Notes: a model not told the origin generated them from the sequence alone. Shown: positions 16,421 through 25,308, counted from the first letter of the stretch. The stretch: 64,000 nt of DNA from Rhodococcus sp. 4CII (GCF_014256275.1 NZ_JACCFE010000002.1:4878001-4942000), one strand, 5' to 3'. Translations and numbers: made by a program.

Positions 16421-17808
16421 ACGAGCACCCAGATCAGCGACGCCATCGCGAAGCCGACCACCGACAGGATCGTTTCGAGCACCGTCCACGTCTTCAGGGT
16501 GTCTTTCACAGACATGTTGAAATAGCGTGACACGATCCAGAATCCGCCATCGTTGACGTGGCTGGCGATGATGGATCCGGCCGATACGGCGATCACGATC
16601 AGCGCGATCTGCGCGGACGAGTAGTTCCCAGCGGCGATGGCCGGTTCGATGACGCCGGCGGTGGTGACGATCGCGACGGTCGCCGAGCCCTGGGCGATGC
16701 GCAGTGCGCAGCTGATCAGATACGCGGACAGGATGACTGGCAGACCGAGGGCGTCCATCGAGTCGGCGAGGGCCTGCCCGACCCCGGTGGCCCGCAGCAC
16801 CGCGCCGAAGAACGCGCCCGCACCGACGACGAGCAGGATCATGCCGACCGGTTTCAACGCCGCCGCGGACATCGCCCCGATCTCCTGCGCCGTGATTCCG
16901 CGCCGGGTCCCGAGCAGGTACAGCGCCAGCAGGACGGCGATGGTCAGCGCGATCGTGGGTGTGCCGAGGAAGATCAGGACCGACAGCAGCGTCGAGCCTT
17001 CGTCGAGGACCACATTGCCGACCGTCGCACCGAGGATCAGCACCATCGGCACCAGGATGATGAACGAGATCAGCCACAGCGGCGGCGGGTTCTCGGCGGC
17101 TTCCCGCTCCTCCGGGATGAACTCGTCCGGGACCTCGATGATCACGCGCTTGCCGATCCAGGTACCCCACACGACGCCACTGACGAACCATGCGGGGATA
17201 CCGCACGCGAGGCCCATGATGATGATCCAGCCCATGTCGACGTGCAGCAGACCGGCCGCGGCGACGGGGCCCGGGTGCGGCGGCAGGAAGGCGTGGGTCA
17301 TGGAGAGGCCCGCCAGCATCGGCATCGCGTACATCACCAGCGATTTACCGCCGCGCTTGGCCGCCACGTACACGAGCGGGGCGAGGATGAAGATGCCGAT
17401 GTCGAAGAAGACGGGGATGCCGAGGACCAGTCCGGTGACGCCCATCGCGAGCGGAGCGCCCCTGGGGCCGAACAACTTCAGAAGTCGTTCGGTGAGGACG
17501 TCGGCGCCGCCGGAGCGTTCCATCATCGCGCCGAGGACGGTGCCCAGACCGATGATCGGCGTGATGTGCCCCAGGATCCCGCCGAAACCCTTCTCCAGTA
17601 TGGAGTCGGCCGCCGACGTGGGGGTGCCGACCAGTTCGACCACCGGCACTCCCGCGATGAGAGCGACGCCGACGCCGACGACGATCAGCGCGATGAACGG
17701 CTCGAGCTTGAGCTTGATGATGAGGACCAGCAGCACGGCGATGGATACCGCTGCGAGAGTGAGGAGTCCGGCTGTGTCGTGCTGCAGCCAGTCGACGAAC
17801 GACGTCAT
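16417..17808 (-). CDS. GntP-family gluconate/sugar-acid:H+ symporter
   Basis: A 463-residue polytopic permease. Typical GntP blocks are GFGGILGHITPIIGLGTVLGA (read as two motifs), LVLGIPVFFDIGIFILAPL and THAFLPPHPGPVAAA. The family takes up gluconate, KDG-type or other sugar acids. It starts 29 bp after the KDPG aldolase stop and is the last gene of a leftward operon with a deacylase and a PLP dehydratase. That context suggests that the solute is an acylated or free amino-sugar acid such as (N-acetyl)glucosaminate. Confidence 0.88.
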   Translation of the reverse strand: MTSFVDWLQHDTAGLLTLAAVSIAVLLVLIIKLKLEPFIALIVVGVGVALIAGVPVVELVGTPTSAADSILEKGFGGILGHITPIIGLGTVLGAMMERSGGADVLTERLLKLFGPRGAPLAMGVTGLVLGIPVFFDIGIFILAPLVYVAAKRGGKSLVMYAMPMLAGLSMTHAFLPPHPGPVAAAGLLHVDMGWIIIMGLACGIPAWFVSGVVWGTWIGKRVIIEVPDEFIPEEREAAENPPPLWLISFIILVPMVLILGATVGNVVLDEGSTLLSVLIFLGTPTIALTIAVLLALYLLGTRRGITAQEIGAMSAAALKPVGMILLVVGAGAFFGAVLRATGVGQALADSMDALGLPVILSAYLISCALRIAQGSATVAIVTTAGVIEPAIAAGNYSSAQIALIVIAVSAGSIIASHVNDGGFWIVSRYFNMSVKDTLKTWTVLETILSVVGFAMASLIWVLV

Positions 17809-17837
17809 TGCGTCTCCAGGAAGAGGGGGAGGGGTGC

Positions 17838-18467
17838 TCAGGCCGAGAGCGCGGTGACGAACGCGCGTGCGCGGTCGGTGATGTCGGTCCAGTTGCCCGC
17901 GGCGACACTGGCCGGTGGAACGACGCTGGTGCCCGCGCACACGGCCAGGGCGCCGGCGTCGAGGAACTGGCGGGCATTGGAACCGTTGATGCCGCCCGAC
18001 GGCAGGAGTTCGACGCCGGGATACGGGCCGTGCAGGTCGGACAGGTAGTCGGGGCCGAGCCGCTTGGCGGGGAAGATCTTGACCGCGGCCGAGCCGAGAT
18101 CGACGGCCATGGCCACCTCGGTGGGGGTGAACGCGCCGAGGAAGACGGGAATCGACCGTCCTGTCGCGACTTTCGCGACGTCGGGACGGATGCCGGGGGT
18201 GACGAGGAACCGGGCGCCTGCGTCGATCGCGGCGGCGGCCTGATCGCCGGTCATCACGGTGCCGACGCCGAGGATGCTGCCTGCCGCGGCTGCGGCGTCG
18301 GCGGCGCGGCCGAGGTGGTGGAGCACGTCCGGCGTGGTGAACGTCAGCTCGACCGTCCGGATTCCGCCCTCGGCGAGTGCGTGGCACAGGTCGGCGGCGT
18401 CGGGGATGGTCTCCGCGCGTACCACCGTCAGGACCCGGTCGGCACGCAGAATGTCGATCTCGGTCAT
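17838..18467 (-). CDS. eda: 2-keto-3-deoxy-6-phosphogluconate (KDPG) aldolase
   Basis: A 209-residue class I aldolase. The catalytic glutamate is in RTVELTFTTPD and the Schiff-base lysine in AAVKIFPAKRLGP; GINGSNARQFLDAGA forms the phosphate site. It splits KDPG into pyruvate and glyceraldehyde 3-phosphate. Its ATG overlaps the TGA of the deacylase gene (ATGA), so translation is coupled. With the kinase at 21651 it forms the lower part of the sugar-acid route. Confidence 0.9.
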   Translation of the reverse strand: MTEIDILRADRVLTVVRAETIPDAADLCHALAEGGIRTVELTFTTPDVLHHLGRAADAAAAAGSILGVGTVMTGDQAAAAIDAGARFLVTPGIRPDVAKVATGRSIPVFLGAFTPTEVAMAVDLGSAAVKIFPAKRLGPDYLSDLHGPYPGVELLPSGGINGSNARQFLDAGALAVCAGTSVVPPASVAAGNWTDITDRARAFVTALSA

Positions 18468-20083
18468 CGGACTGCTCCTCCTTCTTCGCGGCGCAACGAT
18501 CTTCCGGCGGTGGCGCCGGTGAGGCGGCCGTCCTCGAGGGCCAGGCAGCCACGGACGAAGACGTGGGAGATCCCGGCCGCCGCCTGGCGCGGCTGCTCGT
18601 ACGTCGCGGTGTCGGCGACCGTGTCCGGATCGAACAGCACGAGGTCGGCGGCGTATCCGCGGCGGACGAATCCGCGGTCGACGAGTCGCAACCGGGTGGC
18701 GGCCCGGCCGCTGAGGTGACCGACGCACTCCTCGAGCGACATCAGGCCGAGGTCGCGGCTGTAGTGCCCGAGGTACCGTGCGAACGTTCCCCATGCGCGT
18801 GGGTGCGGCTTTCCGCCGACGAGCAGTCCGTCGCTGCCGCCGGTGTGCCGGGGGTGCTGCATGATCGCGCGCACGTTCTCCTCGTGCCCGACGTGCTGCA
18901 GGATGCCGCTGCCCAGCTGGTCGCGGATCAGGATGTCGATGCACACCTCGAAGGGGTCGCGGTTCTCGGCGGCGGCTATGTCCGCGACGGTCTTTCCGAC
19001 GTAGCCGTCGAGTTCCGCGTTCTGGACACCGCTGATCTCGAGGGTGTGCCACTCGGCGATGACCCCGTGGCAACCGTCGGATCCGGTGACCTCGAGGTGC
19101 TCCCGGATGCGTTCGAGGGCAACCGGATCCCGGAGCCGGTCGAGTGTCTGTTCCATGCTGCCCGCCGACGCCCAGCTGGGCAGGATCGCCGACAGCGTGG
19201 TGGCGCCGGGAAGGTAGGGGTAGGTGTCGAGACTGATATCGGCACCCGCGGATTCGGCCTCGTCGAGCAGGGCCAGCAGTTCGGGAGCGCGGCCCTTGTT
19301 GGGTCCGAAGTTCAGCGTGGCGTGAGCGAGATGCAGTGCGCACCCGGCCCGCGACGTCAGGTCGATCATCTCGGCGTAGGCCTCCATCGCGCCTGCGCCG
19401 TAGGACCGGTGGTGCGGGGAGAAATAGCCGCCGTACTGCGCGACGGTCTGGCACAGTGCCAGCAGTTCCTCGTTGTCCGCGTACATCCCCGGCGTATAGG
19501 TCAGCCCGGCGGACAACCCGACCGCACCCTCCGCCATGGACTGCGCCACGATCCGCTGCATCTCCGCGATCTCCGACGGCGTCGCCGGCCGGTCGTCCCA
19601 GCCGACCACCAGCGCCCGGACCACCCCGTGCGGGACGAGATACGCGACGTTGGTGGCGATGCCCCGATCGAGCCGGTCGAGGTAGTCGCCGACGCTCCGC
19701 CAGGAGAAGTCGAAGTCCTCGGGGTCGGTGTTCCAGCCCGCGATCTTGCGCCGGACCACCGCGAGCACGTCGTCGGTGACGGGCGCGTAGGACAGTCCGT
19801 CCTGGCCGAGGACCTCGGTGGTGACGCCCTGGGTGATCCGCGACGGATGCTCGGGGTCGATCAGGATCTGCAGATCGGAATGGGCGTGCATGTCGATGAA
19901 ACCGGGCGCGAGTACCAGGCCCTCGGCGTCGATCACGCGGTCCGCGGTCGGACGTTCGGTGCCTGAGTGGTCTGCCTCGGGCCGGATGTCGGCGATCCGG
20001 TCTCCGTCGACGAGCACATCGGCGCGGTACCGTGGCGACTCCGAGCCGTCGACGACGGTGGCGGAGCGGATCAGAGTGGTCAT
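18464..20083 (-). CDS. N-acyl-D-amino-acid deacylase family amidohydrolase
   Basis: A 539-residue amidohydrolase with the D-aminoacylase layout. Metal ligands are His66 and His68 in GFIDMHAHSD; the middle has SAGLTYTPGMYAD and ALHLAHATLNFG, and the C-terminus has the small beta domain ending in FVRGCLALEDGRLTG. The position of the usual GNCG metal cysteine reads GQDGLSYAP, so that cysteine is missing. This is seen in a subgroup whose substrates are poorly known. Linked to a DSD-type dehydratase, RidA and KDPG enzymes, it would most simply remove acetate from N-acetylglucosaminate. It could instead act on N-acyl-D-amino acids. Confidence 0.85.
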   Translation of the reverse strand: MTTLIRSATVVDGSESPRYRADVLVDGDRIADIRPEADHSGTERPTADRVIDAEGLVLAPGFIDMHAHSDLQILIDPEHPSRITQGVTTEVLGQDGLSYAPVTDDVLAVVRRKIAGWNTDPEDFDFSWRSVGDYLDRLDRGIATNVAYLVPHGVVRALVVGWDDRPATPSEIAEMQRIVAQSMAEGAVGLSAGLTYTPGMYADNEELLALCQTVAQYGGYFSPHHRSYGAGAMEAYAEMIDLTSRAGCALHLAHATLNFGPNKGRAPELLALLDEAESAGADISLDTYPYLPGATTLSAILPSWASAGSMEQTLDRLRDPVALERIREHLEVTGSDGCHGVIAEWHTLEISGVQNAELDGYVGKTVADIAAAENRDPFEVCIDILIRDQLGSGILQHVGHEENVRAIMQHPRHTGGSDGLLVGGKPHPRAWGTFARYLGHYSRDLGLMSLEECVGHLSGRAATRLRLVDRGFVRRGYAADLVLFDPDTVADTATYEQPRQAAAGISHVFVRGCLALEDGRLTGATAGRSLRREEGGAVR

Positions 20084-20106
20084 GGTTGGAAGTCCTCGGC
20101 GGGGGA

Positions 20107-21429
20107 TCAGAAGAAGGTACGGATCAGGTCGACGACGACGGGGTCGTCGGAGTCGTCACCGATGACGGGTATCCACCGCCACTTGTCGAACGCGGTGCAC
20201 GGGTGCGACAGGCCGAGGCGGACGACGTCCCCGACACGCAGATCGTGTTCGGGCCGTGCGGGATCGAGCCGCAGGAACGCGTGCTGGTCGTTGACGGCGG
20301 TCACTTCGGTGCCGACGAGGGGACGCGGCGTCGACCCGAGTTGGTCGGCGACGACCTGCGCGGTGGGCAGGCCCTCGTCGAACGGGACGTCGCGCTTGCC
20401 GGCGTCGAGCAGGGCGAGACCCGGCTCGGGGCGGGACACCACCCGGGCCCACGTGTGCATCGCCGACGTGAGCCGGCGCGCCTGGGCGTCGGCGCCGCGG
20501 CCGAACGGTGAGATCCCGGTGTAGAAGCCGTCGTCGTGAATGATGTAGGCGCCGGCGCGGACCACCACTTTGGTTCTGCCACCGGCCAGTTCGGCGAGAA
20601 CCTCGGCGACCACGTCGAAGTAGGCGCTGCCGCCGGCGGTCACGTAGACGTCCTGCCCTTCCGGGTACCGGCCCTCGGTCGCCAGCCGCCGATGCAGTTC
20701 TGCCATCGACCGGAGGTAGGTTCGGACCCGGGTGAGGGACTCCTCGGACGCGTCGTGCGCGAGCGCGCCCTCGTACCCGCAGACGCCGGCCAACCGTAGT
20801 GCGGGACTCTCCGCGATCCGGTCGGCCACCGCGACGGCCTCGGCCACGGATCGGGCGCCGGTGCGTCCGCCCTCGCCGCCGAGTTCGACGAGCACGGGCA
20901 GCGGCCGGACCACCGTGACGTCCGCGAGGGCCGCGGTCATCGCGTCGACCGTCTGCGGGGAGTCGGCCCACATCAGGACCTCGAGGTCCGGGTTCGTCTC
21001 CATCTGCTCGGCCAGCCACCGCAACGCGGTCGGGTCGACAAGCGAATTCGCGATCTGCACCCGTCGAGCGCCGAATCGCACTGCCACCCGGAGCTGGCCG
21101 AAGTTCGCCAGCGTGATACCCCACGCGCCGCTGCGGATCTGCCGGTCCCACAGCACCGGAGACATCGTCGTCTTGCCGTGCGGAGCGAGGTCGACGCCGT
21201 GCGCGGCGCACCACGCCGCCATGGTGTCGAGATTGCCGGCGATGGCCGTCTCGTCGAGAACCATCACCGGAGTGCTGAAGGCGGACAGTCTCGGCTGCGT
21301 CGCGAGGAACTCGGACTTGGTCCGGCCGTTGGCGGCGGAGGGGAGGGCCTTGTCCACGTCGGACAAGCGCAACTCGTCGAGCTCCGCCAGGGCGCGGGAA
21401 TCGAGTGTGTCCGGTCCGCTGATGGTCAT
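20107..21429 (-). CDS. D-serine dehydratase (DSD1)-like PLP enzyme, candidate glucosaminate ammonia-lyase
   Basis: A 440-residue fold-type III PLP enzyme (alanine racemase-like barrel). The PLP lysine is Lys86 in HGKTTMSP. The zinc pair is His409 and Cys411 in LSHPCTAFDKW; His-x-Cys is the eukaryotic D-serine dehydratase pattern, while D-threonine aldolases have His-x-Asp. The enzyme should therefore eliminate a beta-hydroxyl plus ammonia. D-glucosaminate has the same 2-amino-3-hydroxy acid end and would give 2-keto-3-deoxygluconate, which fits the kinase and aldolase beside it. First gene of the leftward operon, 23 bp ahead of the deacylase. Databases often label this group amino acid deaminase. 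Confidence 0.82.
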   Translation of the reverse strand: MTISGPDTLDSRALAELDELRLSDVDKALPSAANGRTKSEFLATQPRLSAFSTPVMVLDETAIAGNLDTMAAWCAAHGVDLAPHGKTTMSPVLWDRQIRSGAWGITLANFGQLRVAVRFGARRVQIANSLVDPTALRWLAEQMETNPDLEVLMWADSPQTVDAMTAALADVTVVRPLPVLVELGGEGGRTGARSVAEAVAVADRIAESPALRLAGVCGYEGALAHDASEESLTRVRTYLRSMAELHRRLATEGRYPEGQDVYVTAGGSAYFDVVAEVLAELAGGRTKVVVRAGAYIIHDDGFYTGISPFGRGADAQARRLTSAMHTWARVVSRPEPGLALLDAGKRDVPFDEGLPTAQVVADQLGSTPRPLVGTEVTAVNDQHAFLRLDPARPEHDLRVGDVVRLGLSHPCTAFDKWRWIPVIGDDSDDPVVVDLIRTFF

Positions 21430-21494
21430 CGTCGATCCTGTCGTTCGGGTTCTGCGGGACTTGCCCTCGTCAGATTAAGGGCATTTGAAGTGCT

Positions 21495-21515
21495 ACGTTG
21501 CGCTATATGCAACGT
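21495..21515 (+). promoter_or_regulatory. Palindrome in the divergent control region (candidate IclR operator)
   Basis: ACGTTGC and GCAACGT form a perfect 7-bp inverted repeat with a 7-base AT-rich spacer. It lies in the 221-bp gap between the leftward dehydratase operon and the rightward kinase-IclR-RidA operon, where the cluster's IclR protein would be expected to bind. Confidence 0.5.
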
Positions 21516-21650
21516 TGATTGCGTTTTTGCGTCACCTATGTCTAGCATTGGCCTGGGTCATCGTCAACGGTCCGGTGTGTCATGCATCGCCGGGGCGCGG
21601 GCCCTCGAAACGCCGTCCCGTGCCGGTCCGAGCAGTCGTAGAGGTAACAA

Positions 21651-22655
21651 GTGCAGGAATCGACCCCCACCTCCGAGTCCGGTGTCGCGTGCCTCGGTGA
21701 GGCGATGGTCCTCGTGGCCCCGAATTCGACGCTCCACCTGGCCGGCGCCGAGGCGAACGTCGCCGCCGGGCTCGCCGCGCTGGGTGTCCCGGCCGCCTGG
21801 GTCGGCAGGCTCGGCGACGACGAGTTCGGCGCCCTCATCCGCACCGAACTGCAGGCCCGGGGAGTCGACGTCCGCGCCGTCGAGGTCGATCCCGGCAGGC
21901 CCACCGCGCACTACTCGAAGACCACCGCCCTCGACGAGCACGGCGAGCCGCGGACCGACAGCCGCTATTCCCGGGCGGGTTCGGCGGCGTCCGCCATGGA
22001 TCCCGGATTCCTCGACACACCGGCGGTCGCGGAACTGTTCGGCCGGGCCCGCGTGGTGCACTGCAGCGGAATCACACCGGCCCTGTCCGATTCGTGCCTC
22101 GCGCTCATGCGGCGACTGCTCCGCGACCGGCCGGGCATCCCCGGTGTCGTCAGTTTCGACGTCAACTGGCGTGAGCAACTGTGGCCGGACGGCGACCCGC
22201 GGATGGTCGTGGAACTGGCGAACCTCGCCGACCTGGTGCTCGTCGGCGCGGACGAGGCCCAGCGCGTGCTCGGCACCGCGGATCCGCACGAGTTGCGGCT
22301 TCTCCTGCCGGCGCCGGCCACCGTCGTGGTCAAGGACGGAGCGCATCGCGCGCTGGCCGTCGACCGGAGTGGCCGGAGTGTCGCGGTCCCCGCGCTCCGC
22401 GTCGACGTCGTCGAACCCGTCGGCGCGGGTGACGCATTCGCTGCCGGGTATCTCAGCGGAATCGTGCGCGGCGACGACCAGTCCCGCTGTCTGCGCCGCG
22501 GGCACATCGGCGCCGCGGCCACCCTGACGGTGGCGGCGGACTCGGCGCCGCCGCCGCCCGCCGAGTTGCTCGACGCCCTGCTCGGATGTTCCGAATCGAA
22601 CTGGGCCGCAACAGTCGTCACCGCCGACGGCTTCTCTCTCGGGAAAGTGGAGTGA
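21651..22655 (+). CDS. kdgK: PfkB-family sugar kinase, likely 2-keto-3-deoxygluconate kinase
   Basis: A 334-residue ribokinase-family protein starting at GTG 21651. GAEANVAAGLAALG near the N-terminus contacts the sugar; EPVGAGDAFAAGYLSG holds the catalytic Asp and the ATP anion hole. N-terminal CLGEAMVLV and the middle FDVNWREQLW match KDG kinases. It would phosphorylate 2-keto-3-deoxygluconate to KDPG for the aldolase at 17838. It is divergent from the dehydratase and lies 4 bp before the IclR gene. Other PfkB substrates are possible, but the neighbouring aldolase makes KDG most likely. Confidence 0.82.
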   Translation: MQESTPTSESGVACLGEAMVLVAPNSTLHLAGAEANVAAGLAALGVPAAWVGRLGDDEFGALIRTELQARGVDVRAVEVDPGRPTAHYSKTTALDEHGEPRTDSRYSRAGSAASAMDPGFLDTPAVAELFGRARVVHCSGITPALSDSCLALMRRLLRDRPGIPGVVSFDVNWREQLWPDGDPRMVVELANLADLVLVGADEAQRVLGTADPHELRLLLPAPATVVVKDGAHRALAVDRSGRSVAVPALRVDVVEPVGAGDAFAAGYLSGIVRGDDQSRCLRRGHIGAAATLTVAADSAPPPPAELLDALLGCSESNWAATVVTADGFSLGKVE

Positions 22656-22659
22656 ACGG

Positions 22660-23409
22660 ATGAGTCAGAGTGTCTCCCGTGCCCTGCATCTGCTGGTGCA
22701 GCTGGGCAACGGCCCCGCCAACCTCGACCAGCTGGCCGAATCCACCGGTGTCCACAAGACCACCGTGCTCCGGCTGCTCCGGACGCTGTCCGACGAGCGG
22801 TTCACGTTCCGCGACAACAGCAACCAGTACCACCTCGGTTCCCGCATCTTCGAACTCGCCGCGCAGGCCACCGATCAGCGGGAGGTGCGGCGCATCGCGT
22901 CACCACACCTCGTCGCGTTCAACCGCGAGTACGGGCGCACCACGCACCTCGCCGCGATGGAAGGCGGTGACGTGGTGTACATCGACAAACTCGAATCGCA
23001 CGATCAGATCAGGATGTACTCACGAATCGGTCTGCGCGCCAACCTCAATTCGACGGCGGTCGCCAAGGTGATCCTTGCCGACCTGCCGGATTCCGAGCTG
23101 CGGCCGATCGTCGACTCGATGGACTTCTCCTCCCGCACGGCCAACACGATCACGACTCCCGAACGCTACCTCGACGAGATCCGCATGGTCCGGGAGCAGG
23201 GCTGGGCGCACGACCAGGAGGAGAACGAGCCGTCCGTCAACTGCATCGGCGTTCCCATTCGCAGCGCGTCCGGTCGCGTCGTCGCCGCAGTCTCCGTCTC
23301 GGTGCCCGACGTCGTGCTCAGCTACGAACGCGTCCTCGATCTACTCGAACCCCTCCAGGCCGTGGGAGCGCGGATCTCCCGCGACTGCGGTTACCGCGCC
23401 CAGCCCTGA
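22660..23409 (+). CDS. IclR-family regulator of the sugar-acid cluster
   Basis: A 249-residue regulator with the winged helix at the very N-terminus (LDQLAESTGVHKTTVLRLLR, split over residues 19-39) and an IclR effector domain (GDVVYIDKLES, NLNSTAVAKVILA, NCIGVPIRSASGRVVAAVS). A GGAG site overlaps the end of the kinase gene, and only 4 bp separate the two. KdgR-type IclR proteins respond to KDG, so the pathway intermediate is the likely inducer. Its probable target is the divergent region at 21430-21650. Confidence 0.87.
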   Translation: MSQSVSRALHLLVQLGNGPANLDQLAESTGVHKTTVLRLLRTLSDERFTFRDNSNQYHLGSRIFELAAQATDQREVRRIASPHLVAFNREYGRTTHLAAMEGGDVVYIDKLESHDQIRMYSRIGLRANLNSTAVAKVILADLPDSELRPIVDSMDFSSRTANTITTPERYLDEIRMVREQGWAHDQEENEPSVNCIGVPIRSASGRVVAAVSVSVPDVVLSYERVLDLLEPLQAVGARISRDCGYRAQP

Positions 23410-23454
23410 CAACCCCCGTCCGCTCGAAAAGTAATCACACACAGGAGAATCGAC

Positions 23455-23859
23455 ATGTCCGACACCACCGTCATCCGCACCGAAGGCGCCCCCGCCCCCG
23501 CACACACGTTCAGTCAGGGCATCAAGAAGGGCAACATGCTCCAGGTGTCGGGGCAGGGACCGATGGACCCCGTCACCAACGAGTACATCGCCGAAGGCGA
23601 CGTCCGTGAGCAGACCCGCCGCACCCTCGCGAACATCAAGGCCATCCTCGAAGCCGGGGGCGCGAGCGTCGAGGACGTGCTGATGTTCCGCGTCTACCTC
23701 ACCACCCGCGACGACTTCTCCGCGATGAACGACGTGTACGGAGAATTCATCGCGGAGAACGTGCCGAGCGGGCAGTTGCCGTGCCGGACCACGGTGTTCG
23801 TCGACCTCCCGCACGAGGTCATGCTCGTCGAGATCGACGCGCTGGCCGTGACCGGCTAG
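23455..23859 (+). CDS. ridA: RidA family reactive-intermediate deaminase
   Basis: A 134-residue YjgF/YER057c/UK114 protein. Conserved parts are QVSGQGPMDP, TRRTLANIKAILEAGG and LPCRTTVFVDLP, whose arginine binds the carboxylate of enamine/imine substrates. RidA speeds hydrolysis of the enamine/imine released by PLP dehydratases, freeing ammonia and protecting PLP enzymes. It is the last gene of the rightward operon beside the DSD1-like dehydratase, so it would hydrolyse the 2-imino acid made from glucosaminate. An AGGAGA site precedes the ATG by 7 bases. Confidence 0.9.
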   Translation: MSDTTVIRTEGAPAPAHTFSQGIKKGNMLQVSGQGPMDPVTNEYIAEGDVREQTRRTLANIKAILEAGGASVEDVLMFRVYLTTRDDFSAMNDVYGEFIAENVPSGQLPCRTTVFVDLPHEVMLVEIDALAVTG

Positions 23860-23863
23860 GCCG

Positions 23864-25204
23864 CTACGCGGTGACGAGGTGCCGGCAGCTCATCCGCGGT
23901 GACACGGGCAGCTCGGTGAAGTCGGGCTCGGAGCCGTCTGCCGCCGGCACCTCCAGGTAGAGGTGGCTGCCGTCCGCCACGACGCCCTGCGGTTGCAGGC
24001 CGATCAGTTTGGCCACCATGTACGTGGCGCTGAGGCTGGTGACGTCACGGATGATCCCGAGCCGCAGCAGCGACCTCGTCTCCGCGATCGCCTCCTGCTC
24101 CCCGGCCCGCAGGACCAGCCGCAGTCCGGGCGAGACGGCCTGCGCCGCCACCGACACCGCGATGTTGTCCAGGTCGTCGGAACCGACGGCGGCCAGCGCG
24201 AGGGCGCGGCCGACACCCAGTCGTTCGAGGAGTCCGCGGTCGCCGCCGTGGCCCACCACGGTGGGGATGTTCATCGACCGCACGAGCCGCAGGTTCTTGG
24301 CGTGCGGATCGCGTTCGACGCCCACCACCGCGACGCCGAGAGCCTGCAGTTCCCGGCAGAGCCGGAGCCCGACCTGGCCGAGACCCACGACGATGACGTG
24401 CCCCGAGCGGGGCAGGACGCGGCTGCCCACCAGACCGACCAGGCGGGGGCCGAGGAGGCGCTCGATGATGCCGGCGGTGAACATCGCCGTGAACACGACG
24501 GTGAAGAGCATCGCGACGGAGGCGAACACCGCGTAGGCGGGACTGCCGTGGGTCTCGGCTCCGGGACCGACGGTGGTCACCACCCGCACCGCTTCGTTGA
24601 ACGCGTCGAGCGGTGCCACGTGCTGGCCGAGGATCAGCCACATCCAGTCGGCGAACAGGACGGCGAGCAGACCCGCGAGCCCGCCGAGCAGGATGCGGGT
24701 GCCGATGTCGTGGGACCGCAGCAGACCGGTCGCGCCGGTTGCCGCCATCCGCCACCAGTTCCGCCGGGGCAGGTCGACGTGCGCGCCCTCCGGGTGGCCG
24801 TCGATCATGCGGACCGTCAGCATCCGGTCGCCCGCGTGCCGGGCCGCGACGAGGTCCGGATCCAGGCAGGGCCCCGCGAGCGTGGGCGCGGCGAGGTCGG
24901 CGGGCGACGTCACCTCGCACTGCGGCAGCAGGTGCGCGAGTTGATCTGCGACCGTGCGGTCGAAGATCGTCACCATCAACGGAACCGACGCCGAGATGTG
25001 CGCGGCCGCCAGTGCGTACCGCAGCGCGACGACGTCGTCCCGCACCAGGACCGCCATCGCGCGGGGTTCGTCCGCCATGGCGACTCGAAGCTCGTCGTCG
25101 TCGGGAGCGACAAGGTGACGTACCTGAAAGTCCCTTTCGCGGAGGGATGCACAGACCCTTCGGGCCACGGTCGTTTCGCCGATGACGAGATATGAGTCGT
25201 TCAC
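23864..25204 (-). CDS. Two-TM ion channel with N- and C-terminal NAD-binding (TrkA-N/RCK) domains
   Basis: A 446-residue protein starting with GTG. Residues 1-140 form a degenerate Rossmann unit (YLVIGETTVARRV, lacking GxGxxG). TM1 is about 170-193, a pore loop with TTVGPG (210-215), and TM2 about 224-248. The C-terminal RCK begins HVIVVGLGQVGLRLC (269-283). This is the layout of bacterial potassium channels of the Ion_trans_2/TrkA_N type. The filter reads GPG instead of GYG, so selectivity may differ from a standard K+ channel. It stands alone and is convergent with ridA. Confidence 0.8.
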   Translation of the reverse strand: MNDSYLVIGETTVARRVCASLRERDFQVRHLVAPDDDELRVAMADEPRAMAVLVRDDVVALRYALAAAHISASVPLMVTIFDRTVADQLAHLLPQCEVTSPADLAAPTLAGPCLDPDLVAARHAGDRMLTVRMIDGHPEGAHVDLPRRNWWRMAATGATGLLRSHDIGTRILLGGLAGLLAVLFADWMWLILGQHVAPLDAFNEAVRVVTTVGPGAETHGSPAYAVFASVAMLFTVVFTAMFTAGIIERLLGPRLVGLVGSRVLPRSGHVIVVGLGQVGLRLCRELQALGVAVVGVERDPHAKNLRLVRSMNIPTVVGHGGDRGLLERLGVGRALALAAVGSDDLDNIAVSVAAQAVSPGLRLVLRAGEQEAIAETRSLLRLGIIRDVTSLSATYMVAKLIGLQPQGVVADGSHLYLEVPAADGSEPDFTELPVSPRMSCRHLVTA

Positions 25205-25308
25205 GTGTGGTCCTTCCGGCTCGGGATCACGAGAGCGTACCCGAGAAGAACGGCAGATCCCACACGAGAATCTGTACCGGTCGGTAGCCGGAGTTGTCCT
25301 GGAACACG

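Noticed and set aside
15119..17206. A 695-codon minus-strand frame
   Set aside because: Only the last 109 codons (15119-15448) look like a real protein with a ribosome site; the rest is antisense to the spermidine-synthase-like gene and out of frame with GntP.
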